This document shows, piece after piece, positions 40,299 through 50,137 of a DNA stretch of 64,000 bases. This stretch comes from Burkholderia lata. GTDB taxonomy: Bacteria; Pseudomonadota; Gammaproteobacteria; Burkholderiales; Burkholderiaceae. Positions within the stretch are counted from its first letter, which is position 1; every line of letters begins with the position of its first letter. The position numbers were made by a program, and so were the translations under genes. The notes below the pieces were generated by a model. That model saw nothing but the letters and a program-made list of their open reading frames with translations, was not told the origin of the DNA and did not search any database. The stretch covers positions 2,418,001 through 2,482,000 of the forward strand of contig NC_007510.1 of assembly GCF_000012945.1 (NCBI RefSeq). Reading direction: 5' to 3'.

Positions 40299-41921
40299 AT
40301 GTTACGGCTAAGCGAAATTAAACTCCCCCTCGACCATCCCGAGAGCGCGCTCGAGGCCGCGATTCGCGAGCGCCTCGCGGAGCTTGGCGTGGCCGCGGAC
40401 GGCCTCCTCCGCTACACCGTGTTCCGCCGTGCGCACGATGCGCGCAAGCGCGCCGACATCAAGCTCACGTATATCGTCGATGTCGAAGTCACGGACGAAG
40501 CGGCCGCGATCAAGCGCCTCGCCGGCAAGCCGCATTGCGGCGTGACGCCCGACATGGCGTACCACTTCGTCACGAAGGCGCCCGAGCACGGCAATTTCCT
40601 GCGCCCGGTCGTGATCGGCATGGGGCCGTGCGGCCTGTTCGCGGGGCTGATCCTCGCGCAGATGGGCTTCCGCCCCATCATCCTCGAACGCGGCAAGGCC
40701 GTGCGCGAGCGCACCAAGGACACCTTCGGCCTGTGGCGCAAGAGCGTGCTCAACCCCGAATCCAACGTGCAGTTCGGCGAAGGCGGCGCCGGGACGTTTT
40801 CCGACGGCAAGCTGTACAGCCAGATCAAGGATCCGAACCACTATGGCCGCAAGGTGCTGGACGAATTCGTCAAGGCCGGGGCGCCGGACGACATCCTGTA
40901 CCTGAGCCGGCCGCACATCGGCACGTTCCGACTCGTCAGCATGGTGGAAAAGATGCGCGCGTCCATCCACGAGCTGGGTGGTGAAGTGCGTTTCGAAACG
41001 CGGGTCGACGACATCGAGATCGATCAGGGCAAGGTCCGCTCGCTGAAGCTCTCGAACGGCGAAACGCTGCAATGCGACCACGTGGTGCTGGCCGTGGGCC
41101 ACAGCGCGCGCGATACCTTCCAGATGCTGCACGATCGCGGTGTCTATATCGAAGCCAAGCCGTTCTCGCTGGGTTTCCGCATCGAGCATCCGCAGGGGCT
41201 GATCGATCGCAGCCGCTTCGGCAAGTTCGCGGGCCACAAGCAGCTCGGTGCGGCCGACTACAAGGTGGTGCACCACAGCAGCAATGGCCGCGCCGTCTAC
41301 AGCTTCTGCATGTGCCCCGGCGGCACGGTAGTCGCGGCGACCTCCGAGCCGGGCCGCGTAGTCACCAACGGCATGAGCCAGTACTCGCGGGCCGAGCGCA
41401 ATGCGAATGCGGGCATCGTCGTCGGCATCACGCCGGACGACTATCCCGGCGGCCCGCTGGCGGGCATCGCGTTCCAGCGCAAATGGGAAGAGCGCGCGTT
41501 CGAACTCGGCGGCGGCGATTACCGCGCACCGGGCCAGTTGGTCGGCGATTTCATCGCCGGCCGGCCGTCGACGTCGCTCGGCTCCGTGGAGCCGTCGTAC
41601 AAGCCGGGCGTGAACCCGACCGATCTCAGCACCGCGCTGCCGGACTACGTGATCGAAGCGATTCGCGAAGCCCTCCCCGAGATCGACAAGAAGATCGCCG
41701 GCTTCGCGATGCATGACGCGGTGCTCACCGGTGTCGAGACGCGTACGTCGTCGCCGATCCGGATTCGACGCAAGGACGATTACCAGAGCATGAACGTCGA
41801 AGGCTTGTATCCGGCCGGTGAAGGTGCGGGGTATGCCGGCGGTATTTATTCGGCGGCGATCGACGGGATCGAAGTCGCGCAGGCGGTGGCGCTCAGCATG
41901 GCGTCCGCGCAAACCGCCTAA
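40299..41921 (+). CDS. FAD-dependent oxidoreductase, COG2509 type
   Basis: A 540-residue flavoprotein. After an N-terminal domain of about 100 residues comes the dinucleotide fold GMGPCGLFAGLILAQMGF, then FGEGGAGTFSDGKLYSQIKD, a second region VVLAVGHSARDTFQML and a C-terminal FAD-contact GEGAGYAGGIYSAAIDGIE. Annotated widely as an uncharacterised FAD-dependent dehydrogenase; substrate unknown. ATG 40299 begins MLRLSEIKLPL. Monocistronic by appearance: suhB ends 313 bp upstream and the next gene is on the other strand. Confidence 0.9.
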   Translation: MLRLSEIKLPLDHPESALEAAIRERLAELGVAADGLLRYTVFRRAHDARKRADIKLTYIVDVEVTDEAAAIKRLAGKPHCGVTPDMAYHFVTKAPEHGNFLRPVVIGMGPCGLFAGLILAQMGFRPIILERGKAVRERTKDTFGLWRKSVLNPESNVQFGEGGAGTFSDGKLYSQIKDPNHYGRKVLDEFVKAGAPDDILYLSRPHIGTFRLVSMVEKMRASIHELGGEVRFETRVDDIEIDQGKVRSLKLSNGETLQCDHVVLAVGHSARDTFQMLHDRGVYIEAKPFSLGFRIEHPQGLIDRSRFGKFAGHKQLGAADYKVVHHSSNGRAVYSFCMCPGGTVVAATSEPGRVVTNGMSQYSRAERNANAGIVVGITPDDYPGGPLAGIAFQRKWEERAFELGGGDYRAPGQLVGDFIAGRPSTSLGSVEPSYKPGVNPTDLSTALPDYVIEAIREALPEIDKKIAGFAMHDAVLTGVETRTSSPIRIRRKDDYQSMNVEGLYPAGEGAGYAGGIYSAAIDGIEVAQAVALSMASAQTA

Positions 41922-42243
41922 GGCGCCGGACAGCATCGGCGCGCAGAGATCGCGCATCGCGTGTGGCCTGCCCTGGCGGGCCGCACGCGGATGATGCAGC
42001 AGTACTTATTGCCATATCTGATAAGGCTCCGCCTACAAAGCCACCCCAAAACCCGTGCCAGACCTGTTCAGGATCGGCAGTGCTCGTACTCGGTAGCGCG
42101 GCTGGGAGACCTACGCTCCCGGCATGCAGCCATCTTGTGATTGAACGTGCGCAGACCGCCGCACTTTGCCGCTGACGAAAGCGGCATCACTGGCTGCCGC
42201 TGACTTCCCGCTTGGAAAGCCAGTGCAATCGCGAATGCCAATA
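41922..42243. other. Intergenic region, lower GC
   Basis: 322 bp between convergent genes, with base composition shifting to about half G+C toward 42240. No gene or named element recognised. Confidence 0.55.
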
Positions 42244-42678
42244 TCAGTCCGTCGGTAGCATCTGTGGATTCCAGACTATCTCCCACAGATGGCCGTTGAT
42301 ATCACGAAAATATCCAGCGTAACCGCCGTAGAACGTGTCGTGCGGAGCCTTGATGATCGCTGCGCCTGCACGCTCTGCCGCATCCATCGTCTCGTCGACC
42401 TCCTTCCGGCTCAAGACATTGTGTCCTATCGTGAAGGCCGTAGGCGAGACGGGCTGCTTCGGCAGGCCCGTATCATGAGAAATATCGTCCTGCGCCCAGA
42501 GCGCGAGCTTCAGGCCGCCCGAGAGATCAAAAAAGGCAACTGCGCCATGCTCGAACTCGCGACCGATGATGCCTTCAGTCGGAAGACCGAGACCGTCACG
42601 ATAGAAGGCGAGGGATTGTTCGAGATCGGCAACGCCGAGGGTGATAACTGAGATTCGAGGTTTCATGTCCATACCCAT
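42244..42678 (-). CDS. VOC (glyoxalase/bleomycin-resistance fold) protein
   Basis: A 144-residue protein (140 from the third ATG at 42666). The VOC fold shows SVITLGVADLEQSLAFYRDG at the start and GYAGYFRDINGHLWEIVWNP at the end, the second holding a likely metal-binding Glu. The family covers glyoxalases, dioxygenases and resistance proteins; the substrate here is unknown. Base composition is unusual for the window: 30 of 60 bases at 42241-42300 are G/C. This suggests transfer. It stands alone, convergent with the FAD oxidoreductase. Confidence 0.88.
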   Translation of the reverse strand: MGMDMKPRISVITLGVADLEQSLAFYRDGLGLPTEGIIGREFEHGAVAFFDLSGGLKLALWAQDDISHDTGLPKQPVSPTAFTIGHNVLSRKEVDETMDAAERAGAAIIKAPHDTFYGGYAGYFRDINGHLWEIVWNPQMLPTD

Positions 42679-43063
42679 GCTATTGGCGCCTGCACAATAC
42701 AGGCATCCTGATAGTCTTGGGCCGTTGCGGAGCGCAACGGAAGGACCCGCTGAGCGGGGGCCGGGCCAACCTTCCCGAGCCTAACCTGTTTTAGACGAAA
42801 CTTAACTATATTCGCGCGAATATGCCGGGTCAATACGGCGTTCTCAAGGCAGCCAACGTTGCGAGAACACGGGTACGCCCGGGCACGATGTTCTGAATTG
42901 TGTCCGCATCGCGATACGACGGCCGGCGCCGTCAAGCCTGGGCATGAACGCGGATAACGCCCCCTCCTCAACTCCGGCGACTGGCCAAACGGCCAACTTC
43001 GCGCCTTCACCTGAAGCCACTGGTAAACTCGGGCAACCAAAGCAACAACCTGATGCCTGACTT
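42679..43063. other. Intergenic region upstream of mutS with tandem palindromes
   Basis: 385 bp with no convincing gene; a 125-codon minus frame across it has no family resemblance. It contains the hairpins at 42722-42758 and should contain the mutS promoter. Confidence 0.6.
42722..42758. repeat. Two adjacent palindromes
   Basis: CCGTTGCG-GAG-CGCAACGG (8-bp perfect stem) is followed 5 bases later by CCCGC-TGA-GCGGG. They resemble a small REP-like palindromic unit; no second copy is seen in the window. Confidence 0.5.
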
Positions 43064-45721
43064 ATGACCACGCTGTCGCCCGACGCCTTCGCCGGCCACA
43101 CCCCGATGATGCAGCAGTACCTGCGCATCAAGGCCGACCATCCCGACACGCTTGTCTTCTACCGGATGGGCGACTTCTACGAGCTGTTCTTCGAAGACGC
43201 GGCGAAAGCCGCACGCCTGCTCGACCTGACCCTCACGCAACGCGGCGCATCGGCCGGCACGCCGATCAAGATGGCCGGCGTACCGCATCACGCGGTCGAG
43301 CAGTATCTTGCGAAGCTCGTGAAGATGGGCGAATCGGTCGCGATCTGCGAGCAGATCGGCGATCCGGCCACGTCGAAGGGCCCCGTCGAGCGCAAGGTCG
43401 TCCGTGTCGTCACGCCCGGTACGCTGACCGATGCCGCGCTGCTGTCCGACAAGAACGACGTCTACCTGCTCGCGATGTGCACGGGTCATAACAAGCGCGG
43501 CGTAGCGGTGAATATCGGCCTTGCGTGGCTGAACCTCGCGAGCGGCGCGCTGCGGCTCGCCGAAATCGAACCCGACCAGCTCGCTGCCGCGCTCGAACGC
43601 ATCCGGCCGGCCGAGATCCTGACGCCGGACGGCGCGACCGATGCCGTGCCGGCCGGCGCGGGCGCAAGCAAGCGCGTGCCGGCATGGCACTTCGACATCG
43701 CGTCGGGCACGCAGCGCCTGTGCGACCAGCTCGATGTCGCGAGCCTCGACGGTTTCGGTGCGCATTCGCTCACGAGCGCGTGCGGCGCAGCAGGCGCGCT
43801 GCTGCTCTATGCGGCCGCCACGCAGGGCCAGCAACTGCGGCATGTGCGCAGCCTGAAGGTCGAGAACGAAACCGAGTACATCGGGCTCGATCCGGCCACT
43901 CGCCGCAACCTCGAACTGACCGAGACGTTGCGCGGCACCGAATCGCCGACCCTGTATTCGCTGCTCGACACCTGCTGCACGACGATGGGCAGCCGCCTGC
44001 TGCGTCACTGGCTGCATCACCCGCCGCGTGCGTCGGTCGCCGCGCAGTCGCGCCAGCAGGCGATCGGCGCACTGCTCGATGCACCGGCAAACGCCAGCCT
44101 CGATGCGCTACGCAGCGCGCTGCGCCAGATCGCCGACGTCGAACGGATCACCGGGCGTCTCGCGCTGCTGTCCGCGCGCCCGCGCGACCTGTCGAGCCTG
44201 CGCGACACGTTCGCCGCGCTGCCGGCGCTGCGCGAGCGCATCAGCGCGATCGTCGCGAACGCGGACTCACTCACCCGCGTCGACGCAGCACTCGCACCGC
44301 CCGCCGAATGTCTCGACCTGCTGACGAGCGCGATTGCGCCCGAGCCGGCCGCGATGGTGCGCGACGGTGGTGTCATCGCGCGCGGCTACGACGCCGAGCT
44401 CGACGAACTGCGCGACATCTCGGAGAACTGCGGACAGTTCCTGATCGATCTCGAAGCGCGCGAGCGCACACGCACCGGCATCGCGAACCTGCGCGTCGAA
44501 TACAACAAGGTGCACGGCTTCTACATCGAAGTCACGCGCGGCCAGACCGACAAGGTGCCCGACGATTACCGCCGGCGCCAGACGCTGAAGAATGCCGAGC
44601 GCTACATCACACCCGAACTGAAGACCTTCGAGGACAAGGCGTTGTCCGCCCAGGAACGCGCACTGGCGCGCGAACGCGCGCTGTACGACGCGGTACTGCA
44701 GGCGCTGCTGCCGTTCATCCCCGAGTGCCAGCGCGTCGCGTCGGCGCTCGCGGAACTCGACCTGCTCGCCGCATTCGCCGAACGCGCCAGCGCGCTCGAC
44801 TGGGTCGCGCCGACCTTTACCGACGAGATCGGCATCGAAATCGAACAGGGCCGCCACCCGGTCGTCGAAGCGCAGGTCGAACAGTTCATCGCGAACGACT
44901 GCCGCTTCGGCACCGAGCGCAAGCTGCTGCTGATCACCGGCCCGAACATGGGCGGTAAGTCGACGTTCATGCGGCAGACCGCACTGATCGCGCTGATGGC
45001 TTACGTGGGCAGCTACGTGCCGGCCAAGTCGGCATGCTTCGGCCCGATCGACCGGATCTTCACGCGTATCGGCGCGGCGGACGATCTCGCGGGCGGCCGC
45101 TCGACGTTCATGGTCGAGATGACCGAAGCTGCGGCGATCCTCAACGACGCAACGCCGCAAAGCCTCGTGCTGATGGACGAGATCGGCCGCGGCACGTCGA
45201 CGTTCGACGGCCTCGCGCTCGCGTGGGCCATCGCGCGCCACCTGCTGGCGCACAACGCGTGCTACACGCTGTTCGCGACGCACTACTTCGAGCTGACGCA
45301 ACTGCCGGCAGAATTCCCGCAAGCGGCCAACGTCCACCTGTCGGCCGTCGAACACGGCCACGGGATCGTGTTCCTGCACGCGGTCAACGAGGGCCCGGCC
45401 AACCAGAGCTACGGCCTGCAGGTCGCGCAGCTCGCAGGCGTTCCGGCGCCCGTGATCCGCGCCGCACGCAAGCACCTCGCGTATCTCGAACAGCAGTCGG
45501 CGTCGCAGCATACGCCGCAGCTCGACCTGTTCAGCGCGCCGCCGGTGGCCGCCGACGATCTCGAATGCGCGGACGCGCCGGCGCTGCCCGACACACCGCA
45601 TCCGGCGCTCGAAAAACTGCGCGACATCGATCCCGACGATCTCAAGCCGCGCGAAGCGCTCGACCTGCTGTACGAACTGCGCACGCTGGTCCGGTCGCAC
45701 GATGCCGACGGGCACGCGTAA
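43064..45721 (+). CDS. mutS: DNA mismatch repair protein MutS
   Basis: An 885-residue protein that binds mismatches and recruits MutL. N-terminal mismatch-reading motif [15 protein letters not shown], connector and lever domains, clamp, and C-terminal ATPase with Walker [15 protein letters not shown] and [16 protein letters not shown]. Length is normal. The last 20 bases overlap the next gene. The Shine-Dalgarno for ATG 43064 is weak. Confidence 0.98.
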   Translation: MTTLSPDAFAGHTPMMQQYLRIKADHPDTLVFYRMGDFYELFFEDAAKAARLLDLTLTQRGASAGTPIKMAGVPHHAVEQYLAKLVKMGESVAICEQIGDPATSKGPVERKVVRVVTPGTLTDAALLSDKNDVYLLAMCTGHNKRGVAVNIGLAWLNLASGALRLAEIEPDQLAAALERIRPAEILTPDGATDAVPAGAGASKRVPAWHFDIASGTQRLCDQLDVASLDGFGAHSLTSACGAAGALLLYAAATQGQQLRHVRSLKVENETEYIGLDPATRRNLELTETLRGTESPTLYSLLDTCCTTMGSRLLRHWLHHPPRASVAAQSRQQAIGALLDAPANASLDALRSALRQIADVERITGRLALLSARPRDLSSLRDTFAALPALRERISAIVANADSLTRVDAALAPPAECLDLLTSAIAPEPAAMVRDGGVIARGYDAELDELRDISENCGQFLIDLEARERTRTGIANLRVEYNKVHGFYIEVTRGQTDKVPDDYRRRQTLKNAERYITPELKTFEDKALSAQERALARERALYDAVLQALLPFIPECQRVASALAELDLLAAFAERASALDWVAPTFTDEIGIEIEQGRHPVVEAQVEQFIANDCRFGTERKLLLITGPNMGGKSTFMRQTALIALMAYVGSYVPAKSACFGPIDRIFTRIGAADDLAGGRSTFMVEMTEAAAILNDATPQSLVLMDEIGRGTSTFDGLALAWAIARHLLAHNACYTLFATHYFELTQLPAEFPQAANVHLSAVEHGHGIVFLHAVNEGPANQSYGLQVAQLAGVPAPVIRAARKHLAYLEQQSASQHTPQLDLFSAPPVAADDLECADAPALPDTPHPALEKLRDIDPDDLKPREALDLLYELRTLVRSHDADGHA

Positions 45722-46973
45722 GCGCATCCCGCGCCGCCTGCCGGCTCGCACGGCCGCCGCGCTCGTCGCGGCCGTGCTGGCGCTCGCGCAGGCTGCCGCG
45801 CTGGCCGCGCCGCCGAAGCGCAGCACCACGCCCTACTCGTTCGCGGTCGTGTCGGGTGTGATCAACGCCCCTGCTGACGAACCGGCCGCCCAGCGGCTGC
45901 TCGATGCGATCGCGCGCGAGCGCAACCTCGCGTTCGTCGTCTATGCGGGCGATCTCAAGGGTTCGAAGGAAGCGTGCCGCGATGCGCTGTATTCGCAGCG
46001 CGGCGCGATCCTGGATGCGGCACGCGTGCCGCTCGTATTCATTCCCGGTCACGACGACTGGGTCACGTGCAACACCGCGGCCGGCGGCGGCTACGATCCG
46101 GTCGAGCGGCTCGACTTCCTGCGGCAGACGCTGCTCGCCGATTCGGCACTGCCCGACCCCGGCGCGCTGCAGATCACGCGGGAAAGCGAAGTCGCGCGGT
46201 TCCGGCCATATCGGGAAAACGCCCGCTGGATGCGCGACGACATCGTCTACGTCGCGCTCAACGCGCCGGCGCCGAACAACCACTACCTGACGGCCGGCGG
46301 CCGCAACGGCGAATTCGAGGACCGCATCATCGCGAACGGTTTCTGGATCGACCACGCGGCCGAATATGCGAAGCGGCGCGAGGCACGCGCGATGGTGGTG
46401 ATGTTCGAAGGCGATCCGCAGTTCGAACGCTATGAACGTGCGGAACGCTTCGCATGGCTGCGTTTCAACCGGCCGCGCGTGCGCGACGGCTTCCGTGAGT
46501 TGAAACGAACGCTGGTGAAGGCGGCGGCGACATTCCGCGGCCCGATACTCGTGATGCACGCGAGCGGCGAACCACTTGCGAACGGCTTTCTGATCGACCG
46601 CCCGCTGCGAGCAGACGACGGTGAACTGGTAGGAAACGTGACGCGCGTCGCGATCGGACCGCGCCATCCGACGAATCAGTGGGTCAAGGTGAGCGTGTCG
46701 CCGGCTCGGCAAACGATCTTCAACGTGAGCCTGCAGGAGGTGCCGAAGAACCTGCCCGTGCCGCCCGCGCTGCCGCTCGTGCCGCGTGACGATGTGCCGC
46801 TGCCACAGATGCCGGAAATCCCTGCGTTGCCGGCGCTGCCCGACTCGTCGTCGGTCGCGCCGCCATTGCAGGGTGACAGCGCCGCACCAGGCGGCGCGTC
46901 ATGGCCGGCGCCCGCCCCTGCGTCGGGGCCGGCACCCGGCCTGCCTGCGAGCTCAGTGCAGGGTACGCCCTGA
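45702..46973 (+). CDS. Secreted metallophosphoesterase-like protein with degenerate metal site
   Basis: A 423-residue protein with a signal peptide (about 1-36, ending ALAA) and a calcineurin-like phosphoesterase fold. The first Asp-x-His motif is absent ([11 protein letters not shown] at 48-57); YAGDLKG keeps Gly-Asp at 83-84; the GNHD motif reads PGHDDW (115-120); the late His appears in LVMHASGEP. It may bind metal poorly or act without catalysis. A Pro-rich tail (about 345-423) follows. The start overlaps mutS by 20 bases without a clear Shine-Dalgarno, so coupling is likely. Its end overlaps the end of slyD by 21 bases, tail to tail. Confidence 0.8.
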   Translation: MPTGTRKRIPRRLPARTAAALVAAVLALAQAAALAAPPKRSTTPYSFAVVSGVINAPADEPAAQRLLDAIARERNLAFVVYAGDLKGSKEACRDALYSQRGAILDAARVPLVFIPGHDDWVTCNTAAGGGYDPVERLDFLRQTLLADSALPDPGALQITRESEVARFRPYRENARWMRDDIVYVALNAPAPNNHYLTAGGRNGEFEDRIIANGFWIDHAAEYAKRREARAMVVMFEGDPQFERYERAERFAWLRFNRPRVRDGFRELKRTLVKAAATFRGPILVMHASGEPLANGFLIDRPLRADDGELVGNVTRVAIGPRHPTNQWVKVSVSPARQTIFNVSLQEVPKNLPVPPALPLVPRDDVPLPQMPEIPALPALPDSSSVAPPLQGDSAAPGGASWPAPAPASGPAPGLPASSVQGTP

Positions 46974-47495
46974 CGGCGCTTCGCCGTCTTCGTCTTCGTC
47001 CTCGTCGACGATCTCGAGCCCTTCCGCGCCATGCGCGTGCTCATGCTCGATTTCGTCTTCGGTGGCTTCGCGAACGTCCTTCACGGTGAGCGCGAAACGC
47101 AGTGCCATGCCTGCCAGCGGGTGATTGCCGTCGAGCACGACCTTGTCTTCGGCGATGTCGGTGACCGTATAGATCAGCGAATCGACTTCCTCGTCACCAT
47201 CTTCCGGCGTGCCTTCGAACTGCATGCCCACTTCGAGCGGCTCGGGAAAACGATCGCGCGGCTCGATCTTCACGAGTTCGGGATCGTAGTCGCCGAACGC
47301 GTCCTGCGGTTCAAGCTGAACCTCCGCCTCGTAGCCCGGCTCATGGCCGTCGAGTTGTTCCTCGATCTTGGGGAACGTGCCATCATAGCCGCCGTGCAGA
47401 TAAACCATCGGCTCGTCGCTTTCCTCGATCAGATTGCCCTGTGCATCCGACAGCTTGTAAGTGACCGACACGACAGTGTTTTTTGCGATTTTCAT
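46953..47495 (-). CDS. slyD: FKBP-type peptidyl-prolyl isomerase, SlyD type
   Basis: A 180-residue protein beginning MKIAKNTVVSVTYKLSDAQG. The FKBP fold is interrupted by an IF chaperone flap (about 70-125) including QLEPQDAFGDYDPEL and DGNHPLAGMALRF, as in SlyD. The C-terminus is acidic (DEDEDEDGE) with only a few His, so it is not the strong nickel-binding tail of E. coli SlyD. Catalyses proline isomerisation and holds folding chains in the cytoplasm. Start 47495 is 32 bp from the divergent cupin gene. Confidence 0.92.
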   Translation of the reverse strand: MKIAKNTVVSVTYKLSDAQGNLIEESDEPMVYLHGGYDGTFPKIEEQLDGHEPGYEAEVQLEPQDAFGDYDPELVKIEPRDRFPEPLEVGMQFEGTPEDGDEEVDSLIYTVTDIAEDKVVLDGNHPLAGMALRFALTVKDVREATEDEIEHEHAHGAEGLEIVDEDEDEDGEAPSGRTLH

Positions 47496-47527
47496 CCAAT
47501 TCTCCCAAATACAAGTCTCATTATACG

Positions 47528-48748
47528 ATGCGCAACCGGTCTCAAGCCGAACCGCGGGATGCCGCTGCCGCCCCGTTCGGCGCGCCGCCTTCCGATCTTC
47601 CCACACCGCTGCTCGGCGGTCTTACGCCGGCGCAATTCATGCGCGGCTACTGGCAGAAGAAGCCGCTCCTGATCCGCCAGGCGATCCCCGGCGTCGCGTC
47701 ACCCGTCACGCGCGACGCGCTGTTCGAGCTCGCAGCGGACTATGACGCGGAATCGCGACTGATCACCCATTTTCGTAACAAGTGGCAACTTGAGCACGGC
47801 CCGTTCGAGCCAGGCTCGCTGCCGGCCGTCACGCGCAAGGCCTGGACCCTGCTCGTGCAGGGGCTCGACCTGCACGTCGATGCCGCGCGCGCCCTGCTCG
47901 ACCGCTTCCGCTTCATCCCCGACGCGCGTCTGGACGACCTGATGATCTCCTATGCGACGGACGGCGGCGGCGTCGGCGCGCACTTCGACTCATACGACGT
48001 ATTCCTGCTGCAGGTCGAAGGCCGGCGCCGCTGGCGCGTCGGCGCGCAGAAGGACCTGTCGCTGCAGCCGGACGTGCCACTGAAGATCCTCGAAAACTTC
48101 GAGCCGAGCGACGAATGGGTGCTGGAACCCGGCGACATGCTCTACCTGCCGCCGCACATCGCGCACGACGGCGTCGCCGAAGGCGAATGCATGACCTGCT
48201 CGATCGGCTTCCGGGCCCCGTCCGCCGGCGAGCTGGGCGCCCAGTTCCTGTACTATCTCGCGGAGCGTGGCGGCCTGCGCGACAGTGGCGACGACGACCT
48301 TTACCGCGATCCGAAGCAGCCGGCCGTCGACACGCCCGCCCAACTGCCCCCGGCGATGGTCGAGCGCGTTGCCGAGATCGTGGACGCGATCCGCTGGCGC
48401 AAGCGGGACGTCGCCGAATTCCTCGGCTGCTACCTGAGCGAGCCCAAACCGAACGTCGTTTTCGACCCGCCCGCCCGTCCGCTGTCCGAGTCCGCGTTCA
48501 TCACGCAAGCGTCACGTCGTGGCGTGTGTCTCGACAGAAGGGCCGCATTGATGTATAACGCGCGCTCGTACTTCATTAATGGTGAAGAAGGACCGCTCGA
48601 GCAGGCCAGCGAATGGCTGCCCGAACTGGCCAATCAACGCCAGATGGAGGCGAAACGGTTTGTAACACTATCCCGGGTTCCCTCAATGACAGCCTTATTG
48701 CACGAGTGGTATCGTGCGGGCTGGATACGGGTCGGAAACCGGAATTAG
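47528..48748 (+). CDS. Cupin-4 (JmjC-like) ribosomal oxygenase
   Basis: A 406-residue protein of the RoxA/YcfD group of 2-oxoglutarate, Fe(II) oxygenases that hydroxylate an arginine of ribosomal protein L16. The iron triad appears as GAHFDSYDVFLLQ (His-x-Asp) and LPPHIAHDGVAEG (distal His); the N-terminal QFMRGYWQKKPLLIRQA is a family hallmark. A C-terminal winged-helix dimerisation part follows the cupin. ATG 47528 is taken; the frame opens at 47483 inside the slyD promoter region. Target assignment is from the family. Confidence 0.88.
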   Translation: MRNRSQAEPRDAAAAPFGAPPSDLPTPLLGGLTPAQFMRGYWQKKPLLIRQAIPGVASPVTRDALFELAADYDAESRLITHFRNKWQLEHGPFEPGSLPAVTRKAWTLLVQGLDLHVDAARALLDRFRFIPDARLDDLMISYATDGGGVGAHFDSYDVFLLQVEGRRRWRVGAQKDLSLQPDVPLKILENFEPSDEWVLEPGDMLYLPPHIAHDGVAEGECMTCSIGFRAPSAGELGAQFLYYLAERGGLRDSGDDDLYRDPKQPAVDTPAQLPPAMVERVAEIVDAIRWRKRDVAEFLGCYLSEPKPNVVFDPPARPLSESAFITQASRRGVCLDRRAALMYNARSYFINGEEGPLEQASEWLPELANQRQMEAKRFVTLSRVPSMTALLHEWYRAGWIRVGNRN

Positions 48749-48816
48749 TGTGAGTCGCCCCGTATGCCCGTACGGATCAAATTCTGTATGGGAAAGACAA
48801 CGTATTGACCCCGCAT

Positions 48817-48848
48817 TTGTCGACGGTCGATAGGAAAGTGCATATAAT
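48817..48848 (+). promoter_or_regulatory. Putative sigma-70 promoter of the alanine-rich lipoprotein
   Basis: A perfect TATAAT at 48843-48848 preceded by TTGTCG at 48817-48822 (20-bp spacing, long). It lies 131 bp upstream of the start codon, giving a long leader. Confidence 0.5.
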
Positions 48849-48979
48849 TTCCGCCCAAGCCGTAGGGAAGATTCACGCTCTAGAAGTGCATCTCCACCAG
48901 CGGCCCAGGTCGGTGTTGGAGCACATTACCGGTATTGTTTCGCGCTGTTGCTTACCTTTAACCATAAAAGGACGTGATC

Positions 48980-49243
48980 ATGAAGAAATCCCTCCTCGTA
49001 GCTTCCCTGTTGGCTGCTGTTGCACTGGCTGCTTGCAACAAGAGCGCTGATCAAGCTGCTTCGTCGGCTGCAAGCGACGCGGCTGCTGCTGCATCGACGG
49101 CTGCTTCGGCAGTTGCTGGTGCTGCGAGCGACGCTTCGGCTGCTGCTTCGTCGGCAACGGCTGCTGCGAGCGACGCTGCTGCTGCAGTGGCGTCGGCTGC
49201 TTCGGCAGCGACGGCTGCTCCGGCTTCGGGCGCAAGCCAGTAA
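48980..49243 (+). CDS. Small alanine-rich lipoprotein
   Basis: An 87-residue protein. Lipobox LAAC with Cys near residue 19 follows a signal peptide starting MKKSLLVASLLAAVAL. The mature chain is almost only Ala, Ser, Asp, Val and Thr, with ASDAAAA-type units recurring about every 20 residues, likely one long helix. Alanine is encoded largely by GCT, unlike the GCG/GCC habit of neighbours. Start ATG 48980 follows AAAGGA. A strong terminator follows. Probably an abundant outer-membrane-anchored lipoprotein; function unknown. Confidence 0.85.
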   Translation: MKKSLLVASLLAAVALAACNKSADQAASSAASDAAAAASTAASAVAGAASDASAAASSATAAASDAAAAVASAASAATAAPASGASQ

Positions 49244-49260
49244 GCCTCAGCGTCAGCTGA

Positions 49261-49290
49261 AAAAAAACCGGCCCGAGGGCCGGTTTTTTT
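49261..49290. terminator. Terminator after the alanine-rich lipoprotein
   Basis: AAACCGGCC/GGCCGGTTT stem with CGAG loop and T7, 17 bp past the stop; the A-run on the other side makes it bidirectional for the convergent MBL gene. Confidence 0.92.
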
Positions 49291-49356
49291 ACGTCTGTCG
49301 TTTCCGCGTTTGTCGCACGGCAGTCGCACCGGGCCGCCGCAGCGGCCCTGCCCCGC

Positions 49357-50133
49357 TCATCCGAGCGCGAGCCAGTCGAAGCCCGCTTCCTGCGTGGCCA
49401 CGACCACCTCCTCCCCGCTCGTCCCCAGTACGCCGCCAAACGCCTGGCGGACCAGTTCCGGCAGGTTGTTCTGCTGGCTCAGGTGCGCCGCGACCAGGTG
49501 CTTGAGGCGGCTGCGCTCGAGCGACGCGAGGATGTCCGCCGCGGCGTCATTGCTCAGGTGGCCGTGGTTGCCGCCGATACGCGCCTTCAGCGACTGCGGA
49601 TAGCGGCTCGAGGCCAGCATCGCGGTGTCGTGGTTGGATTCGAGCACCAGCGCGTCACAGCCGCTCAGGACGGCCGTGATGTGCGGCGTGGCCATCCCGA
49701 CGTCCGTCAGCACGCCGAGCCGGCTGGCGCCGTCCATAAAGACGAACTGGAGCGGCTCACGCGCGTCGTGAGGAACCGTATAGGGCATCACGGCCAGATC
49801 GCGTATCGCGACCGTCTCGTCGCCCCACAGCACGTGGAGATCGACATCGGCCTCGTCCGCGCCGACCGCGCGTGCGGTGCCCCAGCTCATGTAGAGCGGC
49901 AGCGATCCGCGACGAGCGAGCGTCAGCGCACTGCCGACGTGGTCGCTGTGTTCGTGGGTAATGAGGACCGCATCGAGATCGCCGATGCAGAGATTCAGTC
50001 GGCCGAGCCGGCGCTCGACCTCCTTGGCAGAAAAACCGCAGTCGAGCAGCACGCGGGTGGTCGTCGTGCCGCTCGAGGCCTCGACGACCAGCGCGTTGCC
50101 TTCGCTGCCGCTTCCGAGGCTGGAGAATCGCAC
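49357..50133 (-). CDS. MBL-fold metallohydrolase, YycJ/WalJ type
   Basis: A 258-residue metallo-beta-lactamase-fold protein: FSSLGSGSEGNALVVEA at the start and the zinc motif THEHSDHVGS, with PHDA and HLS for the later His ligands. In Gram-positives YycJ is a DNase linked to cell-wall signalling; here the role is unknown. GTG start at 50133, 4 bp after the bamC stop, so translation is coupled. Confidence 0.9.
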   Translation of the reverse strand: MRFSSLGSGSEGNALVVEASSGTTTTRVLLDCGFSAKEVERRLGRLNLCIGDLDAVLITHEHSDHVGSALTLARRGSLPLYMSWGTARAVGADEADVDLHVLWGDETVAIRDLAVMPYTVPHDAREPLQFVFMDGASRLGVLTDVGMATPHITAVLSGCDALVLESNHDTAMLASSRYPQSLKARIGGNHGHLSNDAAADILASLERSRLKHLVAAHLSQQNNLPELVRQAFGGVLGTSGEEVVVATQEAGFDWLALG

Positions 50134-50137
50134 GCGC

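Noticed and set aside
42663..43040. A 125-codon minus-strand frame upstream of mutS
   Set aside because: It runs through palindromic sequence, shows no domain and has no ribosome site.
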